Of a stretch of DNA of 64,000 nt, positions 42,530-52,379 are shown piece after piece. Both the position numbers and the translations under genes were made by a program. Position 1 is the stretch's first letter. Each line of letters opens with the position of its first letter. Source of the stretch: Bacillus sp. NEB1478 (lineage in GTDB: Bacteria; Bacillota; Bacilli; Bacillales; Fictibacillaceae); assembly GCF_031582965.1 (NCBI RefSeq), contig NZ_CP134049.1, forward strand, positions 3,534,001 to 3,598,000, in the 5' to 3' direction. The notes below the pieces were generated by a model, which worked only from the letters and a program-made list of their open reading frames with translations, was not told where the DNA came from and made no database searches.

Positions 42530-43630
42530 TTATTTAAGCCCTGTAAATTCGTCGGCTTTGTAGTATTTAGAATCGATAAGTTCCTTCTGTACGTTCTCTT
42601 TGTTAACAACGATAACGTTTGTTTGTTTTGCTTTAACTTTAACTTTTCCGTTATCGTATGATCCTGTTGTTTCAGGCTTCTTATCATCAAGGATATCAAC
42701 AGCCATTCCCATTGCATCCTTTACAAGTGTACGAACATCTTTAAACACAGTCATAGATTGTTTGCCATCAATTACGTATTGAATAGAAGCTTTCTCAGCA
42801 TCCTGTCCAGTTACGAGGTAGCTTGTTACAGCACTGTCAGAACCAAATACATCTGCGATAGAACGAGCTGTCCCGTCGTTAGGAGCAAGGATAGCCACAT
42901 CACCTTTCATGTCTGCTTTCGCCGCAGTCAAGTGAGTTTGGGCTTTGTTTTTCGCTTCATTAGCATCCCAGTTTGTTGTTACCTGTCCGATGATCTTGCT
43001 CAGCTCATCACGAGAAAGATCAGCTTTGTCTTTTAAAGCTTCTGCTGCGCTAGAGTTAGCAATTTTAAATGTACCGTCAGCGATTTTTGGCTGTAGCACT
43101 TTCCAAGCACCTTCGAAGAATAAGAACGCGTTGTTATCTGAAGCAGCACCAGCGTAAAGATAAAGCGGTACATTAGAACCTTTTGCATTATCGATCAAGT
43201 ATTGACCTTGTGCTGCACCTACTGCAAGGCTGTCGAATGTTACATAATAATCAACTGCATCTGTATTTGTAATAAGACGGTCATAAGAGATAACCGTGAT
43301 GTCATCCTTCTTCGCAGCTTCCACTGCAGCTGCTGCCGCATTTCCATCTTGCGGGCAAATAATTAGAACGTCGATCCCTTTGTTGATTAATGTTTCAACG
43401 TTTTCTTTTTCCTTAGCAGAAGAACCTTGGCTAAAAAGGATTTCAGTTGTGTAATCTGTACCTTTCAGCGCATCCTTAAATCGCTGCTCATCCTGCACCC
43501 ATCTTGGCTCATCTTTAGTTGGCAACACGATACCCACACTTACCTTGCTTTTGCTGTCACTGCAGCCAGCTGCAACAAGCATAACCATGACCACCGCAAG
43601 CATAAGAGATATAATTTTGCTTTTTTTCAT
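42530..43630 (-). CDS. chvE: Multiple-monosaccharide ABC transporter substrate-binding lipoprotein
   Basis: 366 residues. N-terminal lipoprotein signal ends in LVAAGC (lipobox), then the ChvE/XylF-type ligand domain: VSVGIVLPTKDEPRWVQDEQRFKDAL, INKGIDVLIICPQDGNAAAAAVEAA, DITVISYDRLITNTDAVDYYVTFDSLAVG and LVTGQDAEKASIQYVIDGKQSMTVFKDVRTL. Binds hexoses or pentoses such as galactose, arabinose or xylose. First gene of the operon. A perfect cre site lies 60 bp upstream. Ribosome binding site AAAGGGGG. Confidence 0.92.
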   Translation of the reverse strand: MKKSKIISLMLAVVMVMLVAAGCSDSKSKVSVGIVLPTKDEPRWVQDEQRFKDALKGTDYTTEILFSQGSSAKEKENVETLINKGIDVLIICPQDGNAAAAAVEAAKKDDITVISYDRLITNTDAVDYYVTFDSLAVGAAQGQYLIDNAKGSNVPLYLYAGAASDNNAFLFFEGAWKVLQPKIADGTFKIANSSAAEALKDKADLSRDELSKIIGQVTTNWDANEAKNKAQTHLTAAKADMKGDVAILAPNDGTARSIADVFGSDSAVTSYLVTGQDAEKASIQYVIDGKQSMTVFKDVRTLVKDAMGMAVDILDDKKPETTGSYDNGKVKVKAKQTNVIVVNKENVQKELIDSKYYKADEFTGLK

Positions 43631-43689
43631 TTTAGTTCCCCCTTTAAAAAGTACTTACATGTAAATTATAGCTACGAAAAAACCATGTT

Positions 43690-43703
43690 TGAAAGCGCTA
43701 TCA
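43690..43703. promoter_or_regulatory. CcpA cre site upstream of chvE-mmsAB
   Basis: TGAAAGCGCTATCA matches the cre consensus fully and is palindromic at its centre. Places the sugar transporter under catabolite repression. Confidence 0.8.
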
Positions 43704-43749
43704 ATAGCACTCTTTTAACATTATCTGTACTTTTTTATACTGAAGGGTA

Positions 43750-43788
43750 AAAAAACCCGCAGCTTGGAAATAGCTGCGGGTTTTAAGT
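43750..43788 (-). terminator. Terminator of the zinc-type dehydrogenase gene
   Basis: AAAACCCGCAGCT pairs with AGCTGCGGGTTTT. On the minus strand TTTTTT follows. Confidence 0.88.
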
Positions 43789-43798
43789 TTAACCATGA

Positions 43799-44767
43799 TC
43801 ACATATTAATGACAACTTTCCCTTGTGCGTGTCCTTCTTCAAAATACTTGAATGCTTCGGGAACTTCACTCAACTTATAGCTTCTATCAATAACAGGTTT
43901 CACTTTGCCTGCTTCAAGAAGTTCTTTCATAAAAACCAGATCATTTTGGTTTTGCCTTTGTAAAAAGCTACCCATCTTTTTATTCCCTGTCATCGAAACC
44001 CAAGGTCCCCGCATCATCACTTGAAACATTTGAGCCCCAGAACCTCCTACATGCACAAAAATTCCCTTTGGACGTAATGCCTGTTTATAAGCTGATATTG
44101 ACTGATAACCATTTACACCAAGAATAAGGTCATAACTCTCCGTTCTTTTAGAAAAATCTTCACTCTTGTAATCTATGATATGGTCTGCACCAATCGATCG
44201 CGCAATCTCCAAATTTCTCGTACTGCATACTGCCGTAACTTCAGCACCAAACGATTTGGCAATCTGTACCGCGAATGTTCCTACACCGCCCGATGCACCA
44301 TTAATCAAAACTTTTTGTCCCGGCTGAATCTTTCCTTTATCCCTCATTGCCTGCAGTGCTGTAACTGCCGCCATTGGTACAGAAGCCGCTTCCTCGAATG
44401 ATAGATTGGCTGGCTTTCGTGCTAGTGCATGTTCAGGAACAGCTGCATATTCTGCAAAACCGCCCCAGCCGCAGCGTGATAAGTCTCCGAACACCTCATC
44501 GCCGGGTTGAAACTGTGTAACATCTTTCCCAACCGCTTCAACTGTGCCTGCAATGTCTCCTCCAGGTACAGCGTATTTGGGTTTAAAAAGACCGAAAGCA
44601 AACCGGGCTAGGAACGGTTCCCCCTTTAAAAGAACCAAGTTACCAAAATTCACGGATGATGCATGAACTTTTACGAGCACTTGATCATCGTAAGGAATAG
44701 GATTTTCAACTTCTTTTAATTCAAGAACATCTGGTGGACCATATTTGTTAGAAACTATCGCCTTCAT
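43799..44767 (-). CDS. Zinc-free MDR / quinone oxidoreductase-like dehydrogenase
   Basis: 322 residues of the medium-chain dehydrogenase superfamily, quinone-reductase branch. VLVKVHASSVNFGNLVLLKGEP is the substrate-domain N terminus. VLINGASGGVGTFAVQIAKSFGAEVTAVCSTRN is the NAD(P)-binding Rossmann motif. The Cys/His zinc ligands of alcohol dehydrogenases are missing, so zinc dependence is unlikely. Ends with FEEGHAQGKVVINM. Monocistronic with its own AGGAGG and terminator; physiological substrate unknown. Confidence 0.87.
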   Translation of the reverse strand: MKAIVSNKYGPPDVLELKEVENPIPYDDQVLVKVHASSVNFGNLVLLKGEPFLARFAFGLFKPKYAVPGGDIAGTVEAVGKDVTQFQPGDEVFGDLSRCGWGGFAEYAAVPEHALARKPANLSFEEAASVPMAAVTALQAMRDKGKIQPGQKVLINGASGGVGTFAVQIAKSFGAEVTAVCSTRNLEIARSIGADHIIDYKSEDFSKRTESYDLILGVNGYQSISAYKQALRPKGIFVHVGGSGAQMFQVMMRGPWVSMTGNKKMGSFLQRQNQNDLVFMKELLEAGKVKPVIDRSYKLSEVPEAFKYFEEGHAQGKVVINM

Positions 44768-45144
44768 AAATTCCCTCCTAATACACTAAAAAAGATCCAT
44801 TAAATAAAAGATATTCCTAAAAAGAGATTCAATACTGTAATTTACAAAAAAAACATCGTTCACAAAGATATGTTGCTTTCTTTTAAAATCGGCAGTGCGG
44901 ACGTTCTTAAAACTTATATATTTGGGTATTTAAACAAGCAAAATTCATATGGCTTCTAATCCCTAAACACAGATCTAACTGATAGATAAATTTTTATTTT
45001 TACAAATCCAATTGAAAAAGCAACTACCACAATAGTTAGTTGCTTTCTTTTATAATAATTAGTGCTACACACTCCATATTCTCGATCAAGCCAACAACAA
45101 ATGTTGACCTTCGTAACAAGCTAATATCTAATTTAATAATGGTT
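44768..45144. other. 377-bp gene-free stretch
   Basis: Contains the dehydrogenase promoter region and, at 45014-45052, a terminator (AAAAGCAACTA paired with TAGTTGCTTT) reading leftward from the gene at 45145. The remaining A/T-rich sequence has no ORF, RNA motif or repeat that I can name. Confidence 0.7.
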
Positions 45145-45588
45145 TTATGCTCCATAACCCATTTGTTTTAATAGCTGTTTAGCTGATGATAAACTTTGTT
45201 CCGTTTGTTCCTGCCAACTGATTATGTTTTGAATAAACGGTTTATATTCATTCGGAGCATCGTCTCTCATTACGAGTAACCATTTCATTACTTCTTGATC
45301 TTGTCTTAACCCATTATCCACACAGGCAACCAAAGATTTAATAATGGACTCATGAGATTCTCCATTTTGCAGCCGCCTTGCGCTTCCTGCTGCAGTCACT
45401 CGATGATAAGAAGCCGGAACAAGATGATTATGCATTTCAGCATTTCCTTTTAAGTTTGCGGTTGCTGGAATGAAATATAGCTGTGTGCTCATTGAACAAA
45501 CCATTTCTTCACCATTTAAGCTTTGATTTAAAAGTTGTAAAACAGCGGTCCAATCTGGTCTGAAAATATAAGGATTCAACACCTTCAC
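45145..45588 (-). CDS. Uncharacterised soluble protein
   Basis: 147 residues starting at GTG in a weak ribosome-binding context, so the start is uncertain. No signal or membrane segment. The body is helical with Trp-containing helices (EVMKWLLVMRDDAPNEYKPFIQNIISWQEQTEQSLSSAKQLLKQMGYGA). The middle MHNHLVPASYHRVTAAGSARRLQNGE has several His. I do not recognise a family. Own terminator at 45014-45052. Confidence 0.55.
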   Translation of the reverse strand: MKVLNPYIFRPDWTAVLQLLNQSLNGEEMVCSMSTQLYFIPATANLKGNAEMHNHLVPASYHRVTAAGSARRLQNGESHESIIKSLVACVDNGLRQDQEVMKWLLVMRDDAPNEYKPFIQNIISWQEQTEQSLSSAKQLLKQMGYGA

Positions 45589-45698
45589 CCACTTTTAGAA
45601 AATTCCATATATCTTATGTGAGATGAATGTATTTGCTTCAATAAGTCAATTGGAATAAAAAATTGTGGGTGTTTTTGAATTAGGAAAGTAACACTTGC

Positions 45699-46772
45699 CT
45701 ACTCCCCTAAAGAAAGTTTAAATAATTTATCATCACCTTCTCGTGGAGTTCCTCTACCATCACGATTATTCGTAATTGTATACAATGCATGATCTTCAAT
45801 CAGCACATCCCGCATTCTCCCAGCGTTTTTAAAGAAAGTTCCCACGGTGTTGTCATTTAAATTAAACACGAGAATTCTTTCACCTCGTAAATTCGCCACA
45901 TACAATTTTTTGTTTTTAATAGCCATTCCTGATGGAGCCCAAGTCTCATCACCTGATTGAAATAAAGGAGCAACCATACCTGGGGCTTGCTCATTACCCT
46001 CAATGATCGGCCAACCATAATTTTTTCCGGACTCAATCAAGTTAATTTCATCATGGGCCGTTTGACCATGTTCAGAGCTATATAGTTTTCCGTCTTCATC
46101 CCAGGCTAACCCCTGTGGATTTCGATGGCCGTAGGAATAAACATAAGATTTTTCAAATGGATTATCGTTTGGTAAAGAACCATCTAATTCCATTCGCAAA
46201 ATTTTACCTGCCAGACTATTAACATTTTGGGCATTTTCCGGGTTCCCTGCATCACCGGCGGTAGCGTATAATTTGCCATCCGGTCCAATTTTAATTCTAC
46301 CTCCGTTATGAATCCTTCCTCCCGGGATCCTCTCCAATATAATCTTTTCTTCCGTCCACTTGTTTTGATCAAGCTTAAGCACAATAATGCGATTATAAAC
46401 GGTACCATCCTGTTTATAGGTATGGTAGGCAAATGCTTCACGAGAATTTTCAAAGTCAGGAGCAAGTATGAAACCTAGCAATCCTCCCTCACCTTCATGC
46501 AGGACTTTCTTTGTAACCTCTACATTTTGAACGGTTTTTGAACCGTTATCGCCATCCACTTTAATGATATAACCTGGCCGCTGACTCAAATAAAAGGTAT
46601 TATCTTGTTTGTTGATATTCCAAGGGATTACCAAATCTGTTGCGATCACATCTACTTGTCTGGCAAGCACTTCTGCTGCATCCTTTTCATTTTTTTCGGA
46701 TGTATTTTTCTCTTCATGGAAACAACCTGAAAGAAAGAGGATCGAAATTAAAGTGAGAATGAACCTTTTCAA
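45699..46772 (-). CDS. PQQ-type sugar dehydrogenase, secreted lipoprotein
   Basis: 357 residues from a TTG with GAGGTG at 6-nt spacing. Lipoprotein signal LISILFLSGC at residues 8-17. The body is the six-bladed propeller of glucose/sorbosone dehydrogenase: WNINKQDNTFYLSQRPG, GEGGLLGFILAPDFE, RIHNGGRIKIGPDGKLYATAGDAGNPENAQ, NPQGLAWDEDGKLYSSEHGQTAHDEINLI and GRGTPREGDDKLFKLSL. It should oxidise aldose sugars at the outer membrane face using PQQ or act as a PQQ-free homologue. No PQQ synthesis genes are seen here. Confidence 0.87.
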   Translation of the reverse strand: MKRFILTLISILFLSGCFHEEKNTSEKNEKDAAEVLARQVDVIATDLVIPWNINKQDNTFYLSQRPGYIIKVDGDNGSKTVQNVEVTKKVLHEGEGGLLGFILAPDFENSREAFAYHTYKQDGTVYNRIIVLKLDQNKWTEEKIILERIPGGRIHNGGRIKIGPDGKLYATAGDAGNPENAQNVNSLAGKILRMELDGSLPNDNPFEKSYVYSYGHRNPQGLAWDEDGKLYSSEHGQTAHDEINLIESGKNYGWPIIEGNEQAPGMVAPLFQSGDETWAPSGMAIKNKKLYVANLRGERILVFNLNDNTVGTFFKNAGRMRDVLIEDHALYTITNNRDGRGTPREGDDKLFKLSLGE

Positions 46773-46888
46773 TGCTAACACCTCAATTTTCACTATTTTA
46801 CTGCTTAATAATAGTTTAACCCTTTCGCGAGTGGAATTATCTGGATTTTACTAAATTTAGCTTTTAGTCTATAAATCTGTGAAAAATA

Positions 46889-46914
46889 AAAAAAAGGCAG
46901 ATCAGTCCGCCTTT
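46889..46914 (-). terminator. Terminator of the MmcQ-type gene
   Basis: AAAGGCGGAC pairs imperfectly with GATCTGCCTTT; TTTTTT follows on the minus strand. Confidence 0.7.
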
Positions 46915-46916
46915 CT

Positions 46917-47288
46917 TCATTTCCTATGTGATTCTATCCATTTCTTAACTAAACGCTTCGGTGCCGCACGTAAATAGGCATCTTGAATGAGATCGGTTAA
47001 TTCATCCCAGTCTTCTCCATCTGGATTTTGAATAGATACCCAGCCGTGACGCCCTATATATGGTGTTTTGTAAAAACGCTCTTTCTGCAACAAAATTTCT
47101 TGCATTTCACGATCTGACTTGAAAGACAAGCTGAATCCTTGCTCGCTTTCACCAGATATGACGAACGATTTCCCGTTTATTTTAAACGTATTGTGACCAA
47201 AACCATCGATAATTTCATCAGCTTCAGGCAGTGAGAGACATATACTGCGAACATTTCCAAGCATACCTGCTGTGTCTTGTGATTTCAT
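46917..47288 (-). CDS. MmcQ/YjbR family protein
   Basis: 123 residues from the ATG with AGGTGG at 8-nt spacing. Family pattern: NVRSICLSLPEADEIIDGFGHNTFKINGKSFVISG, then LSFKSDREMQEILLQKERFYKTPYIGRHGWVSIQN and LIQDAYLRAAPKRLVKKWIE. This is the CyaY-like double-wing fold predicted to bind DNA; no defined biological role. It follows the glyoxalase-fold gene by 24 bp on the same strand, a likely operon. Confidence 0.88.
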   Translation of the reverse strand: MKSQDTAGMLGNVRSICLSLPEADEIIDGFGHNTFKINGKSFVISGESEQGFSLSFKSDREMQEILLQKERFYKTPYIGRHGWVSIQNPDGEDWDELTDLIQDAYLRAAPKRLVKKWIESHRK

Positions 47289-47312
47289 GTTTTTATCCAC
47301 CTATTATGAATG

Positions 47313-47708
47313 TTATTTTGCGTTCTCATCCGGTTGATGGATTCCGAATAAATTGCCTTCTGTATCCATGTAGTATCCCTGCCATGCCATACCAGGAAGA
47401 GCATATTTCGGCATTGCAACTTTTCCGCCATTCTCAAGAATTTTTGCTTCTGTTTGATCGTAATTCCCCACACCCATTGTACATGCATAACCATTTAACG
47501 GTTGGTTTGCTTGTGGCGGAGGACTTTGACGTTTCATCAGACCTCCATTGATTCCTGGTTCATTCGCGTCACCTGTAACTGCCCCAAAGTAGGGTATTCC
47601 AGCGAATTCACTCCAATCTTCAAAAGACCAGCCGAATACCTCTCCATAAAATTTCTTTGCCCGTTCCATATCATCTACATGAATTTCAAAATGAACTAAT
47701 CTTCCCAT
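47313..47708 (-). CDS. VOC family protein (glyoxalase/bleomycin-resistance fold)
   Basis: 131 residues from the ATG behind GGAGGCAGATC; the longer frame to 47840 has no ribosome binding site. Two beta-alpha-beta-beta-beta modules: VHFEIHVDDMERAKKFYGEVFGWSF and YACTMGVGNYDQTEAKILENGGKVAMPKYALPGMAWQGYYMDTEGNLFGIHQPDE. His and Glu at the strand ends (HFEIHV, GNLFGIHQ) could bind a metal. This subgroup is often labelled glyoxalase-like; the substrate is unknown. Confidence 0.87.
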   Translation of the reverse strand: MGRLVHFEIHVDDMERAKKFYGEVFGWSFEDWSEFAGIPYFGAVTGDANEPGINGGLMKRQSPPPQANQPLNGYACTMGVGNYDQTEAKILENGGKVAMPKYALPGMAWQGYYMDTEGNLFGIHQPDENAK

Positions 47709-47827
47709 GATCTGCCTCCAATATTTAACTAGTAAATTACATCCTACTATCATTAGTTTGCTATTCAGCTTCAAAATTCCTCTTTCTATTAATAATCGTA
47801 ATCTCGTTAATCGTTTTAAAAATAACA

Positions 47828-47855
47828 AAAAGAAGTTCAACCAATGAACTTCTTT
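47828..47855 (-). terminator. Terminator of the SNF2 gene
   Basis: AAAGAAGTTCA pairs with TGAACTTCTTT; T-run follows on the minus strand. Confidence 0.85.
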
Positions 47856-47861
47856 CGTCTA

Positions 47862-50800
47862 TCAAATCATAAATATTTCACGAATATCTTCTTCTGTTAA
47901 GGATGCTGATGCGATTTCATCAGAATCAACCATGGCTGTTATTAAATCTCTTTTCTTTTCCTGAAGCTCATACATTTTTTCCTCAATGGTACCACGGGCT
48001 ATGAGCTTGATCACTTGTACTGTATTTTTCTGACCCATTCGATGGGCTCTGTCTGCTGCTTGCTGTTCAACTGCTGGATTCCACCAAAGATCATATAAGA
48101 TGACTGTATCAGCCCCTGTTAAGTTCAACCCGGTACCTCCTGCTTTTAGGGAAATCAGGAATAAATCCCGCTCACCTCTGTTAAATCGATTACAAATCTC
48201 CAATCGTTCTTCAGAAGGCGTTTGTCCATCCAGATAAAAGTACGTATGACCACGTAATGCAATGTCTCTGCCAATCATCTCAAGCATTTTCGTAAATTGT
48301 GAGAATATCAGTACTCTCCTATTGGAAAGTCTGGCTTCCTCTATTATTTGCAGCAACTGCTCGTATTTCGCAGAACTTCCCTTATAGCCGTCAACAAAAA
48401 GAGAAGGGTGACAGCAAATTTGCCGCAAACGGGTCAACCCTGCTAAAATTCGAATACGATTTTTTCGAATGGTATTCCTATCGAGATGTTTTAAGGTATC
48501 ATGCCGCAGCTTAGCCAAATATGCTGCATAAAGCTTTTTTTGTTCAGGCAGCAGTTCTGTTGATTCGGACGTTTCTATTTTTTTCGGCAGCTCAGCAAGA
48601 ACATCTTCTTTTTTTCTGCGAAGTAAAAATGGACGAATCCTTCGAGCGATAGTTTTTCTAGAAAGGTGACTGTATTCCTTTAATCCTTTAAATAATTGCG
48701 GAAAGACGACATGATAAATTGCCCAGAGTTCCTCAATCGAATTTTCTATAGGTGTTCCAGTAAGTCCAAAACGATAATCTGCCTGTATTCTTTTAGCTGC
48801 TCGAGCTGTTTGCGTGAGGGGATTTTTAAAAGCCTGTGCCTCATCATAAAATACCGTATGAAACTTTTGACTTGCATACCATTGAATATCTCGGCGCATC
48901 AATGAGTAGGATGTAATCACAACATCTACATCCCCCATCTCCTTTTGAAGATTTTCCCGGTCTGCCTTTTTCCCATCTGCAACAATAGCTTGAAGGTCAG
49001 GTGCAAACTTCATGATTTCATGAAGCCAGTTATACGTTAATGATGAAGGACAAACAATCAAAACCGGGTTTTTCCTGTCTCGAATACTGGAAAGCTCTGA
49101 TACGATAAACGATATACTTTGCACCGTTTTGCCAAGTCCCATGTCATCCGCTAGAACACCGCCAAAATTGAAACTTGCAAGTGCCTTCATCCATTCATAT
49201 CCGCTCTTTTGATAGTCTCTCAATATGTTTTCTAGGCTTTGCGGCACCTCAAATTGCAAGTTACTCGGGTTACGTAAATTTTCTATAAAATCATGAAACG
49301 ATTTTTCTATTGTGAACACCTGACTATTTTCAATGGCATCAAGGTGTTGAAGGCTTTGGGTAATAGGCATGTTCAGACTAGCTTCCATATCAAAATCCTG
49401 AACCGGAACTTCTTTTAGAAAACGTTGAATTTCTTCCATTTCCTTCGTCTCAAGAGAGAGCAGTGAGCCATTTCGCAAGCGGTAATATTTCCGCTTTTCT
49501 TCGAGCGCTTCTAAAATTTCCCGAATCTGTTGATCAGCAATTTCGTCCATTTCAAACTTGAATTCCAGCCAATCGTTACGTTCTTTTTTAACTTTCACTC
49601 TGATTTTCGGAAAGGCGTTCTTCCTTACGATGCGGTTTCGAACTGCTGTTGTAGCATAAATCTGTACGAGTTGCTGAAGCTTTGGAACTGTATGGAATAA
49701 AAATGAATACTCCAATGTTTCATTTTGCATCGTGTATCCGCCATCTGTTTTGAAGAAGCCGCTTTCGTCCATTAATCCAAGAATCTCATCTTCCTTTTCC
49801 TGATCCCTCACAACTACCGGTCCTGTTAGAGTTTCCCGTTGCTCTAACGGTTGAATAATAATATCTTCATAATGAAACTCTAGTCCGCAAAGCAGACGAT
49901 TCTTAACACGATCCAAATATAGCTTGGCAACAAGAGGTTTTTTCAATAACTTTTGAGAGAGCGCTTTATCCAGTTGGACATCGCCAATCTTCTTCAGACT
50001 TGGAACAATGTTATCGAGGAAATGCTGAATTTTTTTATGTGAAATCGGTATATGATTCGTCCCCGACTTGAATAGCATTTGCTTTAAGTCATTTAATCGT
50101 TCACAATCCTGTTCATTTAATGTGTAGACTTTTCCGTCAAATAATACTGAACGATAGGGATTCAATACAATCATTCTATCGAATCCATCAATTGCTAACC
50201 GGTAATCTGTACCCTTTACTTCAAATGTAAACTGAATAGGAGGCGGTCCATCTATCATTCGTAAACTTTCAAAAGATTGGTCGTCTTGCTTCAGCCTCAC
50301 TAACGATGTTGTAGTGAGTAATGGAGCGAGACGCGTCCAAGAGGAGGGTGGAATGAGCAAAGATTCATTATCACCTGAAAAAGAAGAAGATAATGCTTCA
50401 AGAAATGCCTTTTCATAATGGATAACCCCAATAAGCTCTTGTATCACTAAATCATCTTCTTTTAAAAAGCAATGACGGCTCGGGTCATATGTAAAGACAG
50501 AAGATAAAGCACTGCGTTCCCCATGTCTTACATCCTGAAGAAAGGTTTGAATATTCTTCAGCTTTGTGTTGCCGACCTTTATTTCCATTCCGAACAAAAA
50601 TTGACCGTTCTCCATTTTCACTGGTCTGCATGTAAACATGACATCCAGTACCTCTCTTTTTTCAAAATGGAGTTGATGTCCACTTCTTCTTGCCGGTCTG
50701 TTATTGAAAACTGTCAGAAACCCTTTAGTCAGTTCATCATAATTAGACGATTGAACTGGTAAACTGTCAGGAACTGTCCCTTTTCGCTGGTAATCCTGAA

Positions 50801-51065
50801 TGGACAATAAAACAGCTGCAATGTGCTGGCAATGCTTTTGAAAATTCACTAGTGAAGGACAGCTGCATTTCAGGTCAGTCTTCCCTGCCGCATCTTTTTC
50901 TATCGTGACTTGAAAGTCTTCCGTTCCAGAAACGCTAGCTTCACAAAAATCATGACTATATTGACTGAACGTAACTTTATTTGCTCGATAAAAATAATCT
51001 CCCTTTTTAAAGGATACGGTGCCGCACATTTCTTTAATTTTATGATGACTTATACTAATATCCAT
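47862..51065 (-). CDS. SWIM/SNF2-type DEAD-box helicase
   Basis: 1067 residues counted from the ATG with AGGAG 9 nt upstream; a longer frame to 51101 is less likely. An N-terminal SWIM zinc finger is seen (CSCPSLVNFQKHCQHIAAVLLS, ~60-90). A long middle bacterial SNF2-N region precedes the Snf2 ATPase domain: LADDMGLGKTVQSISFIV (Walker A), VFYDEAQAFKN (DEAQ), LTGTPIENSIEELWAIYHVVFP. The helicase C domain ends SLKAGGTGLNLTGADTVILYDLWWNPAVEQQAADRAHRMGQ. A DNA translocase used in repair or transcription; the role in bacilli is not established. Single gene. Confidence 0.93.
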   Translation of the reverse strand: MDISISHHKIKEMCGTVSFKKGDYFYRANKVTFSQYSHDFCEASVSGTEDFQVTIEKDAAGKTDLKCSCPSLVNFQKHCQHIAAVLLSIQDYQRKGTVPDSLPVQSSNYDELTKGFLTVFNNRPARRSGHQLHFEKREVLDVMFTCRPVKMENGQFLFGMEIKVGNTKLKNIQTFLQDVRHGERSALSSVFTYDPSRHCFLKEDDLVIQELIGVIHYEKAFLEALSSSFSGDNESLLIPPSSWTRLAPLLTTTSLVRLKQDDQSFESLRMIDGPPPIQFTFEVKGTDYRLAIDGFDRMIVLNPYRSVLFDGKVYTLNEQDCERLNDLKQMLFKSGTNHIPISHKKIQHFLDNIVPSLKKIGDVQLDKALSQKLLKKPLVAKLYLDRVKNRLLCGLEFHYEDIIIQPLEQRETLTGPVVVRDQEKEDEILGLMDESGFFKTDGGYTMQNETLEYSFLFHTVPKLQQLVQIYATTAVRNRIVRKNAFPKIRVKVKKERNDWLEFKFEMDEIADQQIREILEALEEKRKYYRLRNGSLLSLETKEMEEIQRFLKEVPVQDFDMEASLNMPITQSLQHLDAIENSQVFTIEKSFHDFIENLRNPSNLQFEVPQSLENILRDYQKSGYEWMKALASFNFGGVLADDMGLGKTVQSISFIVSELSSIRDRKNPVLIVCPSSLTYNWLHEIMKFAPDLQAIVADGKKADRENLQKEMGDVDVVITSYSLMRRDIQWYASQKFHTVFYDEAQAFKNPLTQTARAAKRIQADYRFGLTGTPIENSIEELWAIYHVVFPQLFKGLKEYSHLSRKTIARRIRPFLLRRKKEDVLAELPKKIETSESTELLPEQKKLYAAYLAKLRHDTLKHLDRNTIRKNRIRILAGLTRLRQICCHPSLFVDGYKGSSAKYEQLLQIIEEARLSNRRVLIFSQFTKMLEMIGRDIALRGHTYFYLDGQTPSEERLEICNRFNRGERDLFLISLKAGGTGLNLTGADTVILYDLWWNPAVEQQAADRAHRMGQKNTVQVIKLIARGTIEEKMYELQEKKRDLITAMVDSDEIASASLTEEDIREIFMI

Positions 51066-51179
51066 GTACTCCCGCTCCTTCCGCTCTATATCAAATTTCA
51101 AATAAATTCACGCGACTAATTATCTTATTTCAACTTACATTTTATCCTCAAATGAAGCAAGCTGCATTCCTCAAATAAG

Positions 51180-51210
51180 AAAGAACCTAAACAAGTCGTT
51201 TAGGCTCTTT
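51180..51210 (-). terminator. Terminator of the dus gene
   Basis: GAAAGAnCCTAAAC pairs with GTTTAGGnTCTTTC; T-run follows. Confidence 0.82.
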
Positions 51211-51213
51211 CCA

Positions 51214-52170
51214 TCAATTTTCAAAGTTATCAAGCAATGCACGCACTTCATCTGTTGATTTCGTGTTCATTAATTGATTTCGTAATTCAGCAGCCCCAGG
51301 GAATCCTTTTACATAGATTTTGAAAAAGCGATGAAGCCCTGAGATTGAACGCGGCACTTCTTCCGCATATTGATCTTGAAGGTCAAGCTGCAGTCTTAAA
51401 AGATCAAGGTATTCTTTACTGCTGTGCTCTCTTGGCTCTTTTTCAAAAGCAAAAGGATTTTTAAAAATTCCTCGCCCGATCATTACACCATCAATACCGT
51501 ATTGTTCAGCAAGCTGCAGACCGGTTTGTCGGTCAGGAATGTCTCCATTGATTGTTAGCAGCGTATTTGGTGCGATACGGTCACGTAATTTTTTGATTTC
51601 CGGAATAAGCTCCCAATGCGCATCTACTAGGCTCATTTCCTCTCTTGTACGTAAATGAATGGAAAGGTTCGCAATATCCTGATTTAAAATATGCGTAAGC
51701 CACTCCTCCCACTCATTTACCTCCTTGAAGCCAAGTCGTGTTTTCACGCTGACAGGCAGCCCGCCCGCTTTTGCTGCTTGAATAAGTTCTGCAGCAACAT
51801 CCGGACGGAGAATAAGGCCACTCCCTTTACCTCTCTGTGCCACATTCGGCACCGGGCAGCCCATATTAATATCAATGCCTTTAAACCCCATCTCTTTCAT
51901 GCCAATACTCATTTGACGGAAATATTCAGGATTATCGCCCCAAATATGTGCCACCATTGGCTGTTCATCTTCTGTAAACTTCAAACGGCCGCGGACACTT
52001 TTTATACCCTCCGGATGACAGTAACTATCTGAGTTTGTAAACTCTGTGAAAAACACATCCGGCCGGCCGGCTTCACTTACAACGTGACGAAAAACAACAT
52101 CTGTCACATCTTCCATTGGTGCAAGTACAAAAAATGGACGTGGTAAATCACGCCAAAAATTATCTATCAT
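51214..52170 (-). CDS. tRNA dihydrouridine synthase
   Basis: 318 residues from the ATG at 52170 ([24 protein letters not shown]), which matches family N termini. An ATG at 52194 is possible, and neither has an ideal ribosome binding site. FMN TIM barrel: [18 protein letters not shown] (active-site NxGCP-like region), [35 protein letters not shown] and [36 protein letters not shown]. Reduces uridine to dihydrouridine in the tRNA D-loop. The usual catalytic Cys of NxGCP is present. Distinct from the DusB-like branch because the region after the barrel is short. Confidence 0.9.
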   Translation of the reverse strand: MIDNFWRDLPRPFFVLAPMEDVTDVVFRHVVSEAGRPDVFFTEFTNSDSYCHPEGIKSVRGRLKFTEDEQPMVAHIWGDNPEYFRQMSIGMKEMGFKGIDINMGCPVPNVAQRGKGSGLILRPDVAAELIQAAKAGGLPVSVKTRLGFKEVNEWEEWLTHILNQDIANLSIHLRTREEMSLVDAHWELIPEIKKLRDRIAPNTLLTINGDIPDRQTGLQLAEQYGIDGVMIGRGIFKNPFAFEKEPREHSSKEYLDLLRLQLDLQDQYAEEVPRSISGLHRFFKIYVKGFPGAAELRNQLMNTKSTDEVRALLDNFEN

Positions 52171-52333
52171 TTTACGCTCATATCCTCTCGACATATATAC
52201 AACTTCAAAATCCCGGTAAAAAATATTCTTTTACACTTATATCATGACTGCTAACTGATTATCAATCTCTGTATATTGATAATTTATGGAAAATCTATAA
52301 TGTTTTTTGATACTGAATGGTATTTTCACAAAC

Positions 52334-52373
52334 AAAAAAGCAGGTGGCATAGAATTTTTCTATCTCAGCTGCT
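52334..52373 (-). terminator. Terminator of the rlmCD gene
   Basis: AAAGCAG/CTGCTTT stem with an inner TAGAAAAATTCTA; T-run on the minus strand. Confidence 0.75.
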
Positions 52374-52379
52374 TTCCTA

